Source: Micractinium sp. NFX-FRZ (Eukaryota > Chlorophyta > Trebouxiophyceae > Chlorellales > Chlorellaceae). Taken from it: a stretch of 64,000 nucleotides of DNA. The stretch covers positions 1 to 64,000 of the forward strand of contig JAPTJF010000055.1 in the NCBI GenBank assembly GCA_029339195.1, written 5' to 3'. Below, piece by piece: positions 12,401 through 24,768 of the stretch. Position 1 is the first letter of the stretch. Each line of letters starts with the position of its first letter. A program made the position numbers and the translations under genes. The notes under the pieces were generated by a model. That model had not been told where the DNA came from. It saw only the letters and a list, made by a program, of their open reading frames with translations, and made no database searches.

Positions 12401-13694
12401 GACAGGCGCGTCGCGACGGTGCTGCTGCTGCCGGCGCGGCCGCCGTCTGGCACTGCAAGCAGTGCCTGCTGCACCGCTGCGCATGTGCCGCCGTCGCTCA
12501 TGAAGGCAGCAATGTTGGCCGCACTGCTCCAGCTGCACCCCTTTGGCCGCCGGTCAGCAGGGAGGGCGAGGCCCACCGCTGCAGCTGAGACCATTGGCAG
12601 GAGGAGGGCTGCCAGGGACCGCACAAGCGGCGGGGTGCGCACCAGCGCCTGGTAGTGCGCCGGGAAAGCGCTGGCGCATCTGCAGAGCATGCCAGCCACC
12701 TCCGCTACCAAGGCATGGCCACGTATGACGCCTGCATGGGCAGCACCTTGCCGCGAGTGAGGGCTGCAGTCGTTGCAAACCGCCAGGTGCAGCACACCGG
12801 CAGCTGCCGGTGTGCGTTGGTGTGGCAGTGCTTGCAGAGCACGACTGGCAAGCAAGGGCGGGTGCAGGCAAACAGATTCGAGGCCGTGCGGGCCGGAGGG
12901 CAGCGGCATCCCACCCCTGCACCATGCCCACCTGCGGCGCCGCCGCCGCTGCCGACACTCCTCATCCGCTCATGAAGGTGCATCGTGGCTGCCGCCGCTT
13001 GCAGCCAGGACACCAGGCCCTCGGGTGGCACGCACCCCGGGTGCGTCCGCTGCACAAAGGGCAAGACGTCGACCACCGTACACGCCTGCATCTCCAGCCC
13101 GAGTGACCGCGGCGGTCCATCTGCATCCCATCCCAGCTCTTTCAGCACTTGATCGTTGTAGTCGGGCAGCAGCACACATGCGCCAAAGAGGAGGCTGAGG
13201 GAGCGCAGGAAGCGGCGGGCCTCGGCCGCCGACAGCGGCAGCATGCGCGCCAGCCTGACGCCATCGCGTATCGTTATGCACGCCACGTTGGTCTGGATGA
13301 TGTGGCTGACCAGCAGCTGCCGGGATGGCAATGCCGAGATGCGGCCGTTCAAAGCTTCCAGGCGCTCACCCAGGGCGCCAAGCAGCCTGCGACATATTAG
13401 GAGTGTTGGGCGGCGGCAGCGGGCGTCAGGTGCTTGCGCAAGCGCCGCAGGGCACGGAGGCGTGATCAGCATGGCAATTACTCAGCTGGCACGCCCCCCT
13501 AATGCTCACTCCGCCAGCCGGTCCCTCTCCGCAGCGCCTGGCCCCGCGCCAATCGCCAGGCGGGTCACTGTGGAGTGGCACGCGGCCGCCTTGTCGAATT
13601 GCGCATCTGCGTCTACTTCTGACGTGCATGGGGCATCGAAGCCGGGCAGAAGTGCCTCCAGCCGGGCCGCAAGTTCTCCCCAAAGCGAGCTCAT
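9459..13694 (-). CDS. Large helical protein with C-terminal MYND zinc finger
   Basis: Seven exons: 13694-13510, 13386-12932, 12731-11489, 11273-11066, 10695-10549, 10267-9793 and 9577-9459, giving 943 aa with matching phases throughout. The first 700 residues are Ala/Leu-rich helices typical of solenoid proteins, with no catalytic motif I recognise. A Ser run (residues about 765-775) is coded by a CTG/AGC tract at 10146-10172. The last 90 residues carry a MYND-like finger: an unusual first pair C-x4-C (CAYLHC), then CSNC, YCGTAC and H-x3-C (HRRAC). The finger is split by intron 6 inside the YCG codon run, so the single exon 10267-9793 seems to end without a finger. It probably belongs to the algal family of MYND proteins with unknown targets, and lies in tandem with the ankyrin-MYND gene. 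Confidence 0.83.
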
Positions 13695-14367
13695 GGTGAG
13701 GCAGCAGAAAGCAAACGGTGCGGCACCCCTAACCAAACACGATATGAACAACGATGGCGAGCACTTCGAGCACGCTAAGGCCCAGCACAGCACGTCCACC
13801 CGCCGCCCCACTGGGCGGGCGGCGCAGTGGCAGTACACAATTAAGGAGGGGTGCCTCAACAGGACTTGTTGGTTTGGATGATAGAGATGGTCGACCAATC
13901 ATTCACAAACTGGGGTGAAAGAGCAGGGCAGGGGACGAGGCGCTTGGTCAATCGGCCGCTGGGCTGTACAGGCACAGGGCGGCAGGCTCCTGGCAAACCG
14001 CAGGCCAAACCGTGTGCTGGCCTGAGCTTAAAGAAAGTTGGGCAGGGGCACGGCAAGCACCACACCAATCTGGGGTTGCAACTGAAGAGCTTGGTAAGCT
14101 TGGATGAAGCCCCAAGCTCTGAAACATGCTACAATTGGATTACAAAACAGCAGTCTCAGCATTCATCAAATCAATTCAAAAGGCTGCTGCTTGACAGAGC
14201 GGTCAGGAAGTTTGTCATTACGAAGACATCATACCCAACACAGGCACTCAGCAAAGCAGTAAGAGAAGTTCAAGCAAGCACAAGCACGGTCCCAGCGCCG
14301 GCCACATCCGCCAGCGATGTGAGGGTTTGTCCGGGAGCGGCCCAGCGCCCGCCCCAGCGCTCGCCGC
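13695..14367. promoter_or_regulatory. Spacer between two minus-strand genes
   Basis: No gene is seen. The right part is the 3' flank of phosphoacetylglucosamine mutase: TTACA at 14140-14144 (TGTAA on the minus strand) lies about 225 bases after its stop. The left part is the promoter of the MYND gene. It is less GC-rich than the coding neighbours (about 14030-14290 is rich in A and T). Confidence 0.5.
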
Positions 14368-17300
14368 TCAGGGCGCGGGCCCCACGCCGCCTGCCTGCGC
14401 GTGCACCAGCCTAGCCACCGCTGCCGCCAGCTCATCAGCCGCCTCCTGGCTCTCCGCCTCGGCATACACACGCACCACATCCTCTGTCCCGCTGGGCCGC
14501 ACAAAGGAGCGGCCCGAGGGCACAGCAGCCACAGCAGCATCAATGGCGGCCTGCAGCCCGCGCGGCTCCGCCACCTTGGTCTCCGCATCCGTGGTCACGA
14601 TGGCGGTGCGGTCAGCCACCGTGACCTTGAGCTGTCGGGAGGGCAGGTCTGTGTAGAGGGACGCCCAGTCTGAGAGGCCCCAGCCCTTGCGCCGCAGGGC
14701 CGCCTCCACGAGCAGGATGCCGCTGAGTGCGTCGCCCACGGCCTGGTTGATGACCACGCTGAGTGCCAGCAGGTCGGCGGCGGCGCGGCTCTCGCCCGCC
14801 AGCTGCAGAGGAAGAAGAAGGGATGGGGGGGAGAGAGGCGGAAGGGGGGGTGAAGGTGCAAGGGGAATGCAGAGAGGGAAGAGGCAATGCTGGAGGGGAT
14901 GGGGTGCACTGCGAGCGCCACCCGCTCTCAGCGCACGCAAAGCAGGAGCCTCAAACCGCCCAGCAGGAGGGCAGCAACCGAGCATGTACCACAAAGTACA
15001 CCAGCTAGCGCAGCAGCCGTGACCAACTGCTCGCTGCCACCCCCCGCCATCCCACCCCCGAGGGCGTGCCCACTTCAGCCCACCCACTCATGCGTTCTGC
15101 CCGCCATCTCCTCCACCCTCCTCCACCTGCACCCAACAGCACCCGTCCACCTGCTGCCCGCCTGAGGATGTGATCCAGGGTTTCACGGTGTCACGCCCTC
15201 AACTGCACCCAGCCCGGCACCCGCCCACCTGCTGCATTCGCTCAAGGAAGGCTTTGCCAAAGAGGACGGTGCCGTGCCCGTTTGCCTCAAAGTACACGCC
15301 GATCTCGTAGTGGTGCGCCGCCTCATGCAGGTACTTGACGCCCGTGGGGGTGACCTGTGCTCCAGGACGGGGTTGGAAGCAGCGGGGTGTGTTGTGTTCA
15401 AGGGAGGGGCGAGGCAGGCGAGTAGGGCCAGGCGGTGGAGGGAGGGTGGCAGGCAGGCAGCGGGCAGGAAGGCGAGAGAGGGCGCCCTGCAGGCGTTTCC
15501 TCCCCAGCACCCCTCAAGCCAAGCCATTGTCTTCTACCTGGCTTGGGGGGTGCACCCCAGAGCATGCGTGCCAGCCCCCGGCACAGCAGCACACCCCAGA
15601 GCATGCGTGCCAGCCCCCGGCACAGCAGTGCACCCCAGGCCCTGCCACCCCACCCGTCGCCCTCCCACCCTGTGCCCCCTCCCACCTCCACGGCGCAGCC
15701 CAGGTTGTCCCGGATGTACCGCGAGGCGGCCCCGTTGGCATACGCCGTCTGGATGATGCCCACGCGCACGCCCTCCTGGGCGGCCGCCGGCAGCTGGCAG
15801 ATCAAGTCCTTGAGCAGCATGGCGCTCAGGCAGGCGATGCGGTCGCCGTCAAACAGCAGGGCTGCAGGGAGGAGCAGGGGAGGAGTGCGGTGAGGGGAGG
15901 CGCTGGGATGAGCGGGAGGGGCAGAGCAGATGCCGGCAAGGCAGATTGCCGCCAGAAGGGGAGGTGCGGGGTGGGTGAGGCACGAGGGTGGGGAAGCTGG
16001 GACGACGGAGGGACCAAGCATGGGACAGGCAAGGTTGTGGAGTAGGCAGTGCGGGGGTGACACCCAGAGATTAAGCAGAACCGGCAGCGCTGCACAAGGG
16101 GCTGAGGGAGGCACGCCCCTCAGGCGTGCACGCCAGCAGGCCCCGCAGACAGCCGCAGCACGCCAGCAGCCCCGGCTACCAGCATGAGAGATGGCCCCGC
16201 GCACTCACAGACGGGCCCCGACCACACACAGCTGCAGCGTGAGGGAAGGCCCCGCCCGCATACTGTGGCCGCCGCAGCAGGTGAGATGACGCTTCCCCCA
16301 TCACAAACCCGCCCGCCCACCGTGCGTGCCGCCCTCCAGGGGGGTAAAGTACATGAGGCGGTCCGAGTCGCCGTCCACCGCGCAGCAGCGCGCGCCAGCT
16401 GGCACGCCCCCGTAGTTGGCGGGCAGCTGGCGGTCCTTCTGCAGGAAGTCTGACCCGCAGCCGCCGTTGAGCACGCCGTCGCCGGTGTTGCGCAGGTCCA
16501 CGGCGAGCCCGGCGTCTGCCAGCTGGGCAGCCAGGGCGGCCATCTTGGGGGCGCCCACGCCGTTGGCGCAATCCATGTAGAGCGTCTGTGGGGAAATGAG
16601 GAGCAACAATTGAACACTGATGTGAACGCGTGCGTGAGTGAAGCGGGCCAGGCGGCAGGGCAGTGCTGGGCTGCTGCCACCCGGAAGCAACTTCCGGCGG
16701 GGCAGCCGGCAGCCAGCATGCGCGGCTGGGTGGCAGGCACCTGACTATGGGCGGTTGCAGGCAACAGCCTGGTGCTCTCCCACCAACTGTCTCGCTCACA
16801 ACCCCACCCGCCTCCGCCAGGGGCCCCTCTGCACCTAGACCCCCGCTCACTCCTGCGCACTCATCGCGCCTGGCTGCCCGCCACCCTTGCACCCCGCCAC
16901 CACCGCGCCCACTGCCTGCCCCTCACACCCACCTGCCCCAGCGGCTGCGTCCCCGCCACCAGCTGCTTGTACGCCCCCGCCAGCGCTGCATAGTAGTCAC
17001 CCTCCCCCCAGGGCTCCCCCCCGTTGCGGCACATCACCATCCAGTGCAGCTGCGGCGTGGTGAGCAGGCCGCACATCTGGGGCTCGCACCCCAGGCAGCG
17101 CACGCCCGCGGCGGCGGCGGCGGCCAGCCCGGGCCCGCTGGGGCGCGTGTCATATGCAATCATGACAGTGCCGGCGCCGGGGGCGTCGATGCCCTCCTTG
17201 GCCAGCAGGGCGGCCACATGCTGCGCCAGCTCAGCATCGGTGGCAGCGTTGGCCAGCTCGTTGGCATAGGCCTGTAGGGGAGTGGGGACGGGGTGTTGTC

Positions 17301-17955
17301 AAGATGCTGTCAAAGGGTATTACAGTGGTGCTACTACAAGGTCAGTGCACCTGGCACGACAGCGCAGCATCGTCGTTCTGCATTCAAGCCAAACCTGAGC
17401 GAGCAACACGGTACTGGCGGCAGACAGCCTGCCCGCCTGCACGATTGCCTCTGGCTCACAACCCGCCCACGCCTGCCCGCCTGCGCCAGCCCACCCCAGG
17501 CCCAGCCTGCGCATCCTCTTCAGCACCAACACAACCTCGAGTCACCATCACAGTAATCTAGCCAGCTGGGGCAGCACCCACCTCCCAGTCCTGGCAGAGC
17601 ATCTCTCCACTTGGCTCGACCAACTTGACGCCGTTGTCGGGCGCTGGGTTGTGGGAGGCGGTGATGCAGATGCCGGTGATCCGGCGCGTCTTCAGCGCGC
17701 GGGCCGCCATCAGTATGCCGCACCTGAGGGATGGGAGGGGCGCAGGCGGGCTTGGGTGCAGGGGCACGGGTGGTTGGCACATGCCATGCGGCGTGCGATC
17801 TGCGCGCCGCCGGCTCACCGGAACATGGTGCTGTCCAGCAGGTTGGCAACGGCGCGGAAGCCGGCGGTGCCGTAGGACGGCCGGAAGCCCGCGGGCAGTT
17901 GGTATGCCTTGCTCACGGCAGCGACTGCCACTTCCACGCTCGGCGGCACCGCCAT
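14368..17955 (-). CDS. Phosphoacetylglucosamine mutase
   Basis: The enzyme converts GlcNAc-6-phosphate to GlcNAc-1-phosphate in UDP-GlcNAc synthesis. It is the eukaryotic PAGM/AGM1 type (DRT101 in Arabidopsis). Seven exons: 17955-17819, 17723-17582, 17271-16933, 16585-16321, 15861-15686, 15354-15229 and 14802-14368, giving 539 aa, typical of the family, with all phases consistent. Visible motifs: YGTAGFR near residue 30, the phosphoserine loop TASHNP (Ser69), the metal loop DGDSDR (277-282), the sugar-binding FEANGHG in exon 6, and the phosphate-binding RPSGTED (497-503). All four active-site regions are intact. No clear transit peptide is seen, so a cytosolic place is likely. It would feed N-glycan and GPI synthesis, and possibly glucosamine wall polymers, which some Chlorella-like algae have. 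Intron 5 holds a 39-bp tandem repeat. Confidence 0.95.
15553..15639. repeat. 39-bp tandem repeat in a PAGM intron
   Basis: A unit beginning CACCCCAGAGCATGCGTGCC is repeated at 15553 and 15592, with a partial third copy at 15631, at an exact 39-base period. It lies inside intron 5 of phosphoacetylglucosamine mutase and carries no coding signal. Confidence 0.85.
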
Positions 17956-18513
17956 GGTGTTCCAAACTGCCACGGTATCGGGTATGAAGCAGGTGGAATT
18001 GAGGAACTGGGCGATGCAGCAAGAGGGGCAAGTACTGCTGGCGGCGGCGGCGGCGGCGCGCCCGGCTGGCGCTCCACGGCATTTGGAGATTCACCAGCGG
18101 TTGAAGGCACCAGGACAGAATGAACGATCAATAACTATCCTTAACCAGCAGTCTCAATCTTCTCAGTGTTAGGGTAGCATGGGCAGCAAGCCCACCCTGG
18201 GCCTGCCAATACTGCTGGGTTGCTGCTGCCGGTGCACCCGCCGTGGCCAAGGCCGGGGCGTCTGCACAGGGTGCTGACTCATGTGGGTTCAGTCACAAGG
18301 AGGCTGCTCTGTTGAAGCCGCAAACAGAGGACACAGTTGTTGTCTACATGCAATTTGGTAACGATATGATAAGAACGTGTGGTTCTAATACCTGCTTTGC
18401 CACCTGTAGCCAGGCAATGTCTGGGCGCACAGGCAAGCCGCCTGCTGCGCCACGCTGCATCTCGTTGCTCCCTTACACTCCAGCCATGGCGCACCACGGC
18501 CCAGCTGGCCGCC
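17956..18513. promoter_or_regulatory. Spacer between PAGM and the four-TM gene
   Basis: No gene is seen. TTACA at 18473-18477 is TGTAA on the minus strand, 37 bases past the stop of the four-TM gene, and is a good poly(A) signal. The part next to 17955 would be the PAGM promoter; I see no TATA box there. Confidence 0.5.
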
Positions 18514-19953
18514 TCAGACTGCCACGCAAGGCGGACCATACTGCTGGAGATACTGCTCCGGGTCTTCATTCACCAGCTTCAGCTTCCCCACCACCTCCTG
18601 CCACAGCCGGTGCGCTTCATTTTGCTTCAGGCGGTCACCTGCAGGCGTGGTGCAACAGAGGCACAAGAAGCGGAGGGCGGTCACACATTTAAATACATAA
18701 TGCCCAACATATGCCACCAGTGTGATCAACCCGGGCACACCAAGTGCCGCATGCAAGGGGCCAACACCTGCTGCAACTGGCAGGCCCGTCAGGCAGCCCA
18801 CCCCGGCAAACTTCGCTTGAACCGTCCCACACACCAGCACCGGCAACCCTTCGCCAAGCACACCTGCGGCCTCCGCACGTTGGAACGCATATAGAGCCGC
18901 CGTTTCCTCCGCCTCAACCTGCTGCTTAGCCTGCAGGATTTCCTGGGCCCTCAGGGCCTCTGCAGACAGGGGCGCATACTGCTGTATGCGCTCCCGAAGC
19001 ACCTCCTTGTATGGGCGTTGCTTTGGCCGCGGCGGCGGCGGGAAGAATCTCAGACCTTGAACCTCAACAATAAACCCAGAAGAAGCGTTAACCAAGAAGT
19101 ACAGCCAGGTCGCGGCGAACACAAGGTGAATGCGGCAACTGCTGCCTTCAGGCAGGCAACACCTGCAAAGCAGCCGTGAACCAGCATTCCGTGAGTGGTC
19201 GCACAACGCAGGCGGCATCAACAAGGAGTGGAGCAGCAGTGGCACATGTCAGCTGGCAGACAATGGGAGCACTCACTTGGCGCCCCAGATGGCAAAGCTG
19301 AAGATCAGAACCATTGCGAGCAGAAACAAGATGCCGACGAATCCAAACATTGATTTTCTACAGGCCTCGGCGCTGTTGCCGCCCCGGGCTCGCAGCTGCC
19401 ACCGCCGCCACAGGTGTGCAATGGCCGCCACAATGCTGATGCATCCACAAACGCCTGCGGTGACGGTGAGCCGGATGATGAAGTGCACGATGCTGGTGCA
19501 AAGGAAGAGGGCGACACTGCAGTCAATCAGCCGCCACGCCTTGTGCAGCTCAAGCTCCGAGGTGGGCAGGTCGGCAGCGCCCGCGGCCGCGGCGGTGGCA
19601 TCAGGGGCGGTGGGGCCGCCGGGCGCACCGCCTGGCGGCTTCTCTTGAGTGGGTCCATCCTGGCTTAGCGCCGAAAACTGGATGCCGTGCTCTGCACCAC
19701 AGTGCAAGAGGGACTGTGAGCCAAGCAGAGTGGTGGGGCGGCATGGCATGCGCACCCGTCAGTGGCAGGGCGGGCCAAAGCCCTGCAGTGATGTCGGCAG
19801 GCCGTCCCAAAGCCCTGCAATAAAGTCCTACATGCACTGGCGCTGGCACTGTGCAAAACCCGCACCTCCCCCACCCTGGCCAGCAGGCAGGTGCGAATCG
19901 GAGTCCCGGCGAGGGAGCGTCTGGTAGGCGTGCTCCTGCACGCCCTGGTCCAT
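18514..19953 (-). CDS. Unknown membrane protein with four TM segments
   Basis: Proposed exons are 19953-19866, 19691-19277, 19162-18864 and 18638-18514, giving 308 aa with matching phases. The start ATG opens a short hydrophilic exon (MDQGVQEHAYQTLPRRD); the donor could also be nine bases earlier in the same phase, and exon 3 has two further in-frame acceptors within 25 bases. After a Pro/Ala-rich linker come two close TM helices (about residues 85-125), a third near 145-168 ending in FSFAIWGAK, and a fourth in exon 3 (HLVFAATWLYFLVNASSG). The C-terminal 90 residues are charged, with a Pro stretch (FFPPPPRPKQRPYKEVL) and helices likely to form a coiled coil. I do not recognise the family. TGTAA lies 37 bases after the stop. 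Confidence 0.72.
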
Positions 19954-20888
19954 ATTGGCCTCGCTCTGCCGGGAAACCGAGCTGCAGGGGCGTTATTTGC
20001 CTAGGGCTTCGAAAACCGCGTTGCCGCACTGTCGTCCAGGAGGGCCAGCAGCCTGCCCTGTGGCTGTAAATGGTGGACGAAGCCGCCAGTTCGCTCGTCT
20101 CAACTTGTGGGCTGCAAGTCTGTAGATGTAGCAGCACCCCCAACATGCGGAGCATAGCATAGCGTGCATGGAGTGCACCACCACGTGCCATCCTGCATCC
20201 CCTGTACATGCACCCTTGTGCCTGCCTGATTGATGTGAGCAGATTTGGATTGCTGCCCAATGCCATGAGCCAGTAGCTCGCAAGTTCAGTGCAAAGGCCC
20301 ACCCCTGAAAACAACCCTGCCACATGCGCACACCAGCATTCCACTCCAACACCCATCCTCTGCCATCAAATGTGCCAAGCACTGCACTGTACCGCATGTG
20401 CAGCAGGCACAGGCACAGCCCCTCCAGCTGTCTGCTCCCGCTCCTCAATCTGCAGCTTGTACGACAGCCCCCATGCCAGCTGCACAAGAGTGGCATCTGC
20501 GGGACAAGGCCGGTGACAGCACGAACACATATGGCAGCGGTGCCAGAAGGTGCTGCCACAGGGGCAACGCAGCATTGTGAAGCAGACACGTCCTGGTGTT
20601 TGCAAGGCCGACATGTCGGCATGCCGCAAGCGGCGCCGGCCTGCTCCAGCTGCACCCTGGATCACCCATCAAAGCCAAGCAGTTCTGAACAGTTACGGTT
20701 GGCAGGCTGCAGGCAAAACATGCCCTACTTTGGCAGGGCACACCGTCAGCCAGCAGACGCTAGCTGCCGGCCGCCAGGCTGGCGGCGGGACTTGGGGTGG
20801 CAGCCTTGCGTTGCAGGCGCTCACGTTCAGGAGCCCTCACACAATTTACTTGCGCCTGTCTTAACTCCAAGGCCGAACAGACTTGGAA
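19954..20888. promoter_or_regulatory. Divergent intergenic region of 935 bases
   Basis: It lies between two head-to-head genes and holds both 5' flanks. Several overlapping open frames occur on each strand, but none has convincing composition, splice partners or family motifs. I see no RNA gene. An unannotated upstream exon of either neighbour could lie here. Confidence 0.45.
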
Positions 20889-22459
20889 ATGGAGCGCGGC
20901 TTTGCGGCCCCGACACTCTCGCGGCCGCTACAGCAGCAGCACAGCGGGCATCCTGCTCATATGCATTTGCACTCTAGGAGATGCGGGGCACACGCGCACA
21001 TTCAATGCAGCAGGCAGCACAGACGACGGCAGCGGCCGGGGCGGCGCCCGCCTCCGCCGCTGCGGGCTCAGCATCTGGAAGATGCTGTCCCCCCGGCTGA
21101 AGGGGATGCTGAGCAGCTGCACCTTGATAGTTTAGCGGCTCAGAGGTCTGCCCTAGGGTCCAGGGTCGTGCGCCACCTGGCTGGCAAGCAGGTGAGCGCT
21201 GCCTACTGCACGCCAGAATGCGTGCAACACCTGCTGCCGGCGGCACCGGGCCCCTGCCCTGGCCCCTGGGCGTGCTGCTCCCGTCGCCGTGTTGCAAAAT
21301 GGCCAGCTTGCGGTGCCATTCCTCTTCCCACACATCTCCTGCAGCTGCTGAGACACGTTGCACACGGCTTCTAGAGAGGGCGGCTGCTTGCCCGGCCCTG
21401 CTGCTCCCCCCACCCCGCCCACTGCAGAGCGCCGACCTTCAAGCAGCTGTCCACCTGCTGCCTGTGGCAATTGAGGCACCGCGCGCGTGGCACACACTTG
21501 AGGCAGGCCTGGCAGAGCACGGCAGCAGTGCGCTGCGCAGCGCGCTGGCGCCCCGCCGCTACCCCATCCCCTCGTTCCACACCCTTGCACACTGCCGCTG
21601 CCAGCTGGCCAGCGCTGCCAGCGGCCGCCGCTTCCGCGCCCGCCACCTCAACTCCTGCCTCGCGCTCGTGTTTGAGCAGCTGCCGGCAGCTGCTGCGCTG
21701 GCAGGGCTGCCGCCCGTGGCCCTCAATCGGTTCGACCTCCACCACGGGCACCTGTTTTTCGAGCCGGGGAGCACCCGCCTGGGCCTGCTGCTGCACGCAA
21801 AGGAGTACCCGGCACGGCACGCCGAGGCGTTTGATGTGCACCTGGGCAACTGCCAGGCACCCAGCGAGGACGAACTGCCGTTTGAGGGGCGGGCCATGGA
21901 CACACGCAACTACCTGTGGTGAGCTGTGGTGGGTGGGTGGGCAGGTTGCTGGTTGTAGCAGATGGGTGGGTGGGTGGGTGACGGGGCTGGACTGGGGTTG
22001 TTCTTGCTTGATGGCAGTGAATGCTTGGTGGGGCCAAGCAGCCCGACCGCCAGCCCCGCCACACCTGCGCCACACCTGCCTTGTCTGTGAGCGTGGGCGT
22101 TCCAAGCCAGACTGGCCGCGCAGCCTGGCATGCTAGCGTGCACAGCACTGAACAGCAGGAACTACACGTTTTCACTGTCTGAGCGCTGCATCGTTTGCTG
22201 CATATTACCATTTTGTGAGTGGAGCATCCCCCTGCCCCTGCCCCCGCCCTCCTCCCGCAGGGTGGGCGGCCAGCTGGCGTGCCTGGACGTGGCGGCGCCG
22301 GCGCTGCAGCCGCTGCTCATGCCGGGGCTGGAGCTGCCGCGCACAGTGCTGGAGTCAGACCTGGGGCAGCCGCTGGCAGATGTGCACTACTTTGCGGAGC
22401 TGGGGCCGGGCCGGAAGAGCGCGGAGCGCGTATTCGTCTGCCTGCCCGGCGCTGATTGA
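20889..22459 (+). CDS. Uncharacterised 330-aa protein
   Basis: Exons 20889-21191, 21428-21918 and 22261-22459 join in phase. Exons 2 and 3 look solidly coding; exon 1 is Arg/His/Pro-rich, could be an organelle transit peptide, and is the least certain part. The body has phrases such as LNRFDLHHGHLFFEPGST, LGLLLHAKEYPA and VGGQLACLDVAAPAL, suggesting a mixed beta fold, with no Cys/His metal site and no nucleotide-binding motif. I do not recognise the family and assign no function. TGTAA at 22539-22543, about 80 bases past the stop, is a likely poly(A) signal. The gene points away from the four-TM gene across a 935-base spacer and toward the glycosyltransferase. Confidence 0.65.
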
Positions 22460-22922
22460 CGTGGCGCATGCAAGCCGCGGCGCCGCGGCGGGGGTTCAGC
22501 AATTCTTTGCGTTGTATGCTGTTTTGCGTTCAGGAAATTGTAACGTGTGAGCTCTAAACTTGGCACTGTTTTTGGAAGGGCCTGCGCAGCACAGAGGATG
22601 CAGCTAGATTTCCCCTGCGCACAGTGGGCTGCGCCGGCGCGCCAGGCGTGGGCGGCAGCCAGGGTGGAAGCCGGTAACGGCTACCTCTCCCGCTCTTCCC
22701 CATGCCAATTTGGCACACGTGCCTCCCCAAGGAGTTGAATTGGCATCCATATAGCAAACGACGGCACAACAGACCTTCCTTGCATGCGGCAGCTCCCAGC
22801 GCGTTTGAGCATCCTGCGCCCGCCGCGAAGCAGCTGTTGTCTTCTTCTTCCTGCAACCTTTCGCCGCTTTCATACATTGATCGGGACTTCTTCCAGCGCC
22901 CCGCACAGCCCACAACGGCGGC
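22460..22922. promoter_or_regulatory. Tandem spacer: 3' flank and glycosyltransferase promoter
   Basis: It contains TGTAA at 22539-22543 for the upstream gene and then the 5' flank of the glycosyltransferase. No gene is seen. Confidence 0.6.
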
Positions 22923-24768
22923 ATGGTCTGGTCGCCGGGCAGCCCGAGCAAGGCGTGCAGCCAGCCCGCGCAGCGCCGCCGCATCCTGGTCTGCACATCA
23001 GTGGTGGCCGCGGTGCTGCTCCTCTGGCCCTGGCTGTCGCTGGTCACCTCCGCGGCCTACTGCTACGTCTGGTGGCTGCGCCCAGAGGTGCACTGGTCCC
23101 CCAGCCCCGCGGACGTGCCCGCCAACGGCACCCAGCTGGTCAGCGCTGTGCCCAAGGTCATCCACCAAACCTGGCAGACAACGGAGGTGCCCGCCAAGTG
23201 GGCGGCGGCACGGCAGTCCTGCATTGACCTGCACCCCGACTACGAGCACCGCCTGTGGACGGATGCTGATGGCCTGAAATTCATCATGGTGAGAGTGGCA
23301 AGCAGGAGGGAGTGGGAGCGTGGCCGAGCGCATATTTCTGCCAGCAACACCACGTCCGCCATGCCGCCACTGCTGCTGCCGCCCGCCTACCACCCGCCGC
23401 CGCCTGCGCCGCCCAGCCCAGCTGGCCACGCTGCTGCCGCCTCTGCATGCCTCCGCCCTCCTGCTGTACCGACGCTGTCCATTCTGGCGCCTCTGGCGAC
23501 ACTGTTGGCCCATCACTGGCTGCGCTCGCCTCACGGTTCCTGCACCCGCCCCTGCTCCCCCGCCCCCAACCTTGATCCCCCCAAGCAGGACCACTACCCC
23601 TGGTTCCTCCCCACCTACGTCTCCTACACCTACAACATCCAGCGCGTCGACGTGCTGCGCTACTTCATCCTGCTCCACCACGGCGGCATTTACATTGACC
23701 TGGACATGGGGTGCAAGGAGCGGCTGGACTTCATGCGCGTCGCCAACTTCACAGCACCCATGACACACCCCATTGGCATCTCAAACGACGTCATGGCAGC
23801 CGCCCCCGGGGACGCCTACCTGGCGTTTGCGGTCAAGAGGCTGCGCCACTGGAACCGCTGGCTGGGCATCAAGTACATCCAGGTGGGTGCGGGGCTTGCG
23901 GGGGTGCTGCTGCTGCTGCTGCTTGTGTTGCGCTTGCGGGTTGACCGGCACCCGTTGGGGGTGAGGGGGCGTAGGTGGGTGCAGCTTGCGCGTGGAAGGC
24001 CTGTGTGCGTTGTGGCTGAGTTGGTGGGTGCAACGGGCAGGCCGCGGCCAGCCCATGCAGTTGGGTGCTGGGCGGGAGCTGGGCATGGGTGGGCCTGGTT
24101 GCATGTGTTGCTTGCTGGGGCGAGGACCTGGCTGCTTTGTTCCCAGCGTGCGAGGGTAGGCTGTGGTGCTGCTGGGCAGTGCGCACTGGACTGGGCTGGG
24201 CTGGGGTTGCATTTCTGGGTGCTGCAATGCCCGGGCGCTGCCGCGGGTGGCAATGGCAGCAGCTGGCAGGGGGACAAGCTGCGGGTGCTGCAGGCAGCGA
24301 GAGTGGTGCCGCCAACAAGGAGTGCCTGCCCGACCCGCCGCCGTGGCACAGGCGGCCACCGCATGCTGCCTGGCCTGGCCAGCCCCGTCCCCCGCTTTCC
24401 CCACCCCCACACACTCTCACGCGCACCTCCTTCCCGCTGCTGTGTCGCCCCCTGGCCCGCAGGTCATGTTCTGCTCCGGCCCCATGTTCCTCACCGTCAT
24501 GTATTCCTTCTTCCCCAGCCGCTCCGACGTTGCCATCATCCCCAAGCCGCTGTACGGCAAGTACGACTTCTCTGGCAACGCCGCCTTCTACCACCTGCAC
24601 GGCAGCAGCTGGCACGCAGACGACGCAGCGTTCATCTTCTGGCTGGACCGCCACAAGGCGACGCTGGTGGTGGTGGTGGCGGTGCTCGCAGCAGGCGCGG
24701 CAGGGACGGCGCTGCTGCGCTGGGCGATGCAGCACCCGCGCTACCGCCAGCTAAAGAGCGAGGAGTAA
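22923..24768 (+). CDS. GT32-type glycosyltransferase, like sphingolipid mannosyltransferases
   Basis: Exons 22923-23288, 23589-23882 and 24463-24768 join in phase 0, giving 321 aa. An N-terminal TM anchor (about residues 20-50) is followed by a Gly_transf_sug domain. PKVIHQTW opens the fold, RVDVLRYFILLHHGGIYIDL leads to the DxD motif (DLDM) that binds the metal and nucleotide sugar, and SNDVMAAAPGDAYL and YHLHGSSWH follow. A second TM helix lies near the C-terminus (ATLVVVVAVLAAG). This layout fits the catalytic subunits of mannosyl-inositol-phosphoceramide synthases (Sur1/Csg1/Csh1 type) in the Golgi, though the acceptor in algae could be another inositol sphingolipid. The 580-base second intron is long for this window and holds a CTG tract near 23908. 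Confidence 0.88.

Noticed and set aside
11153..12655. A 500-codon open frame on the plus strand
   Set aside because: It lies antisense to the long third exon of the MYND gene, whose frame has consistent splice phases and a C-terminal zinc finger. The antisense frame is Ser/Cys/Arg-rich with no motif.
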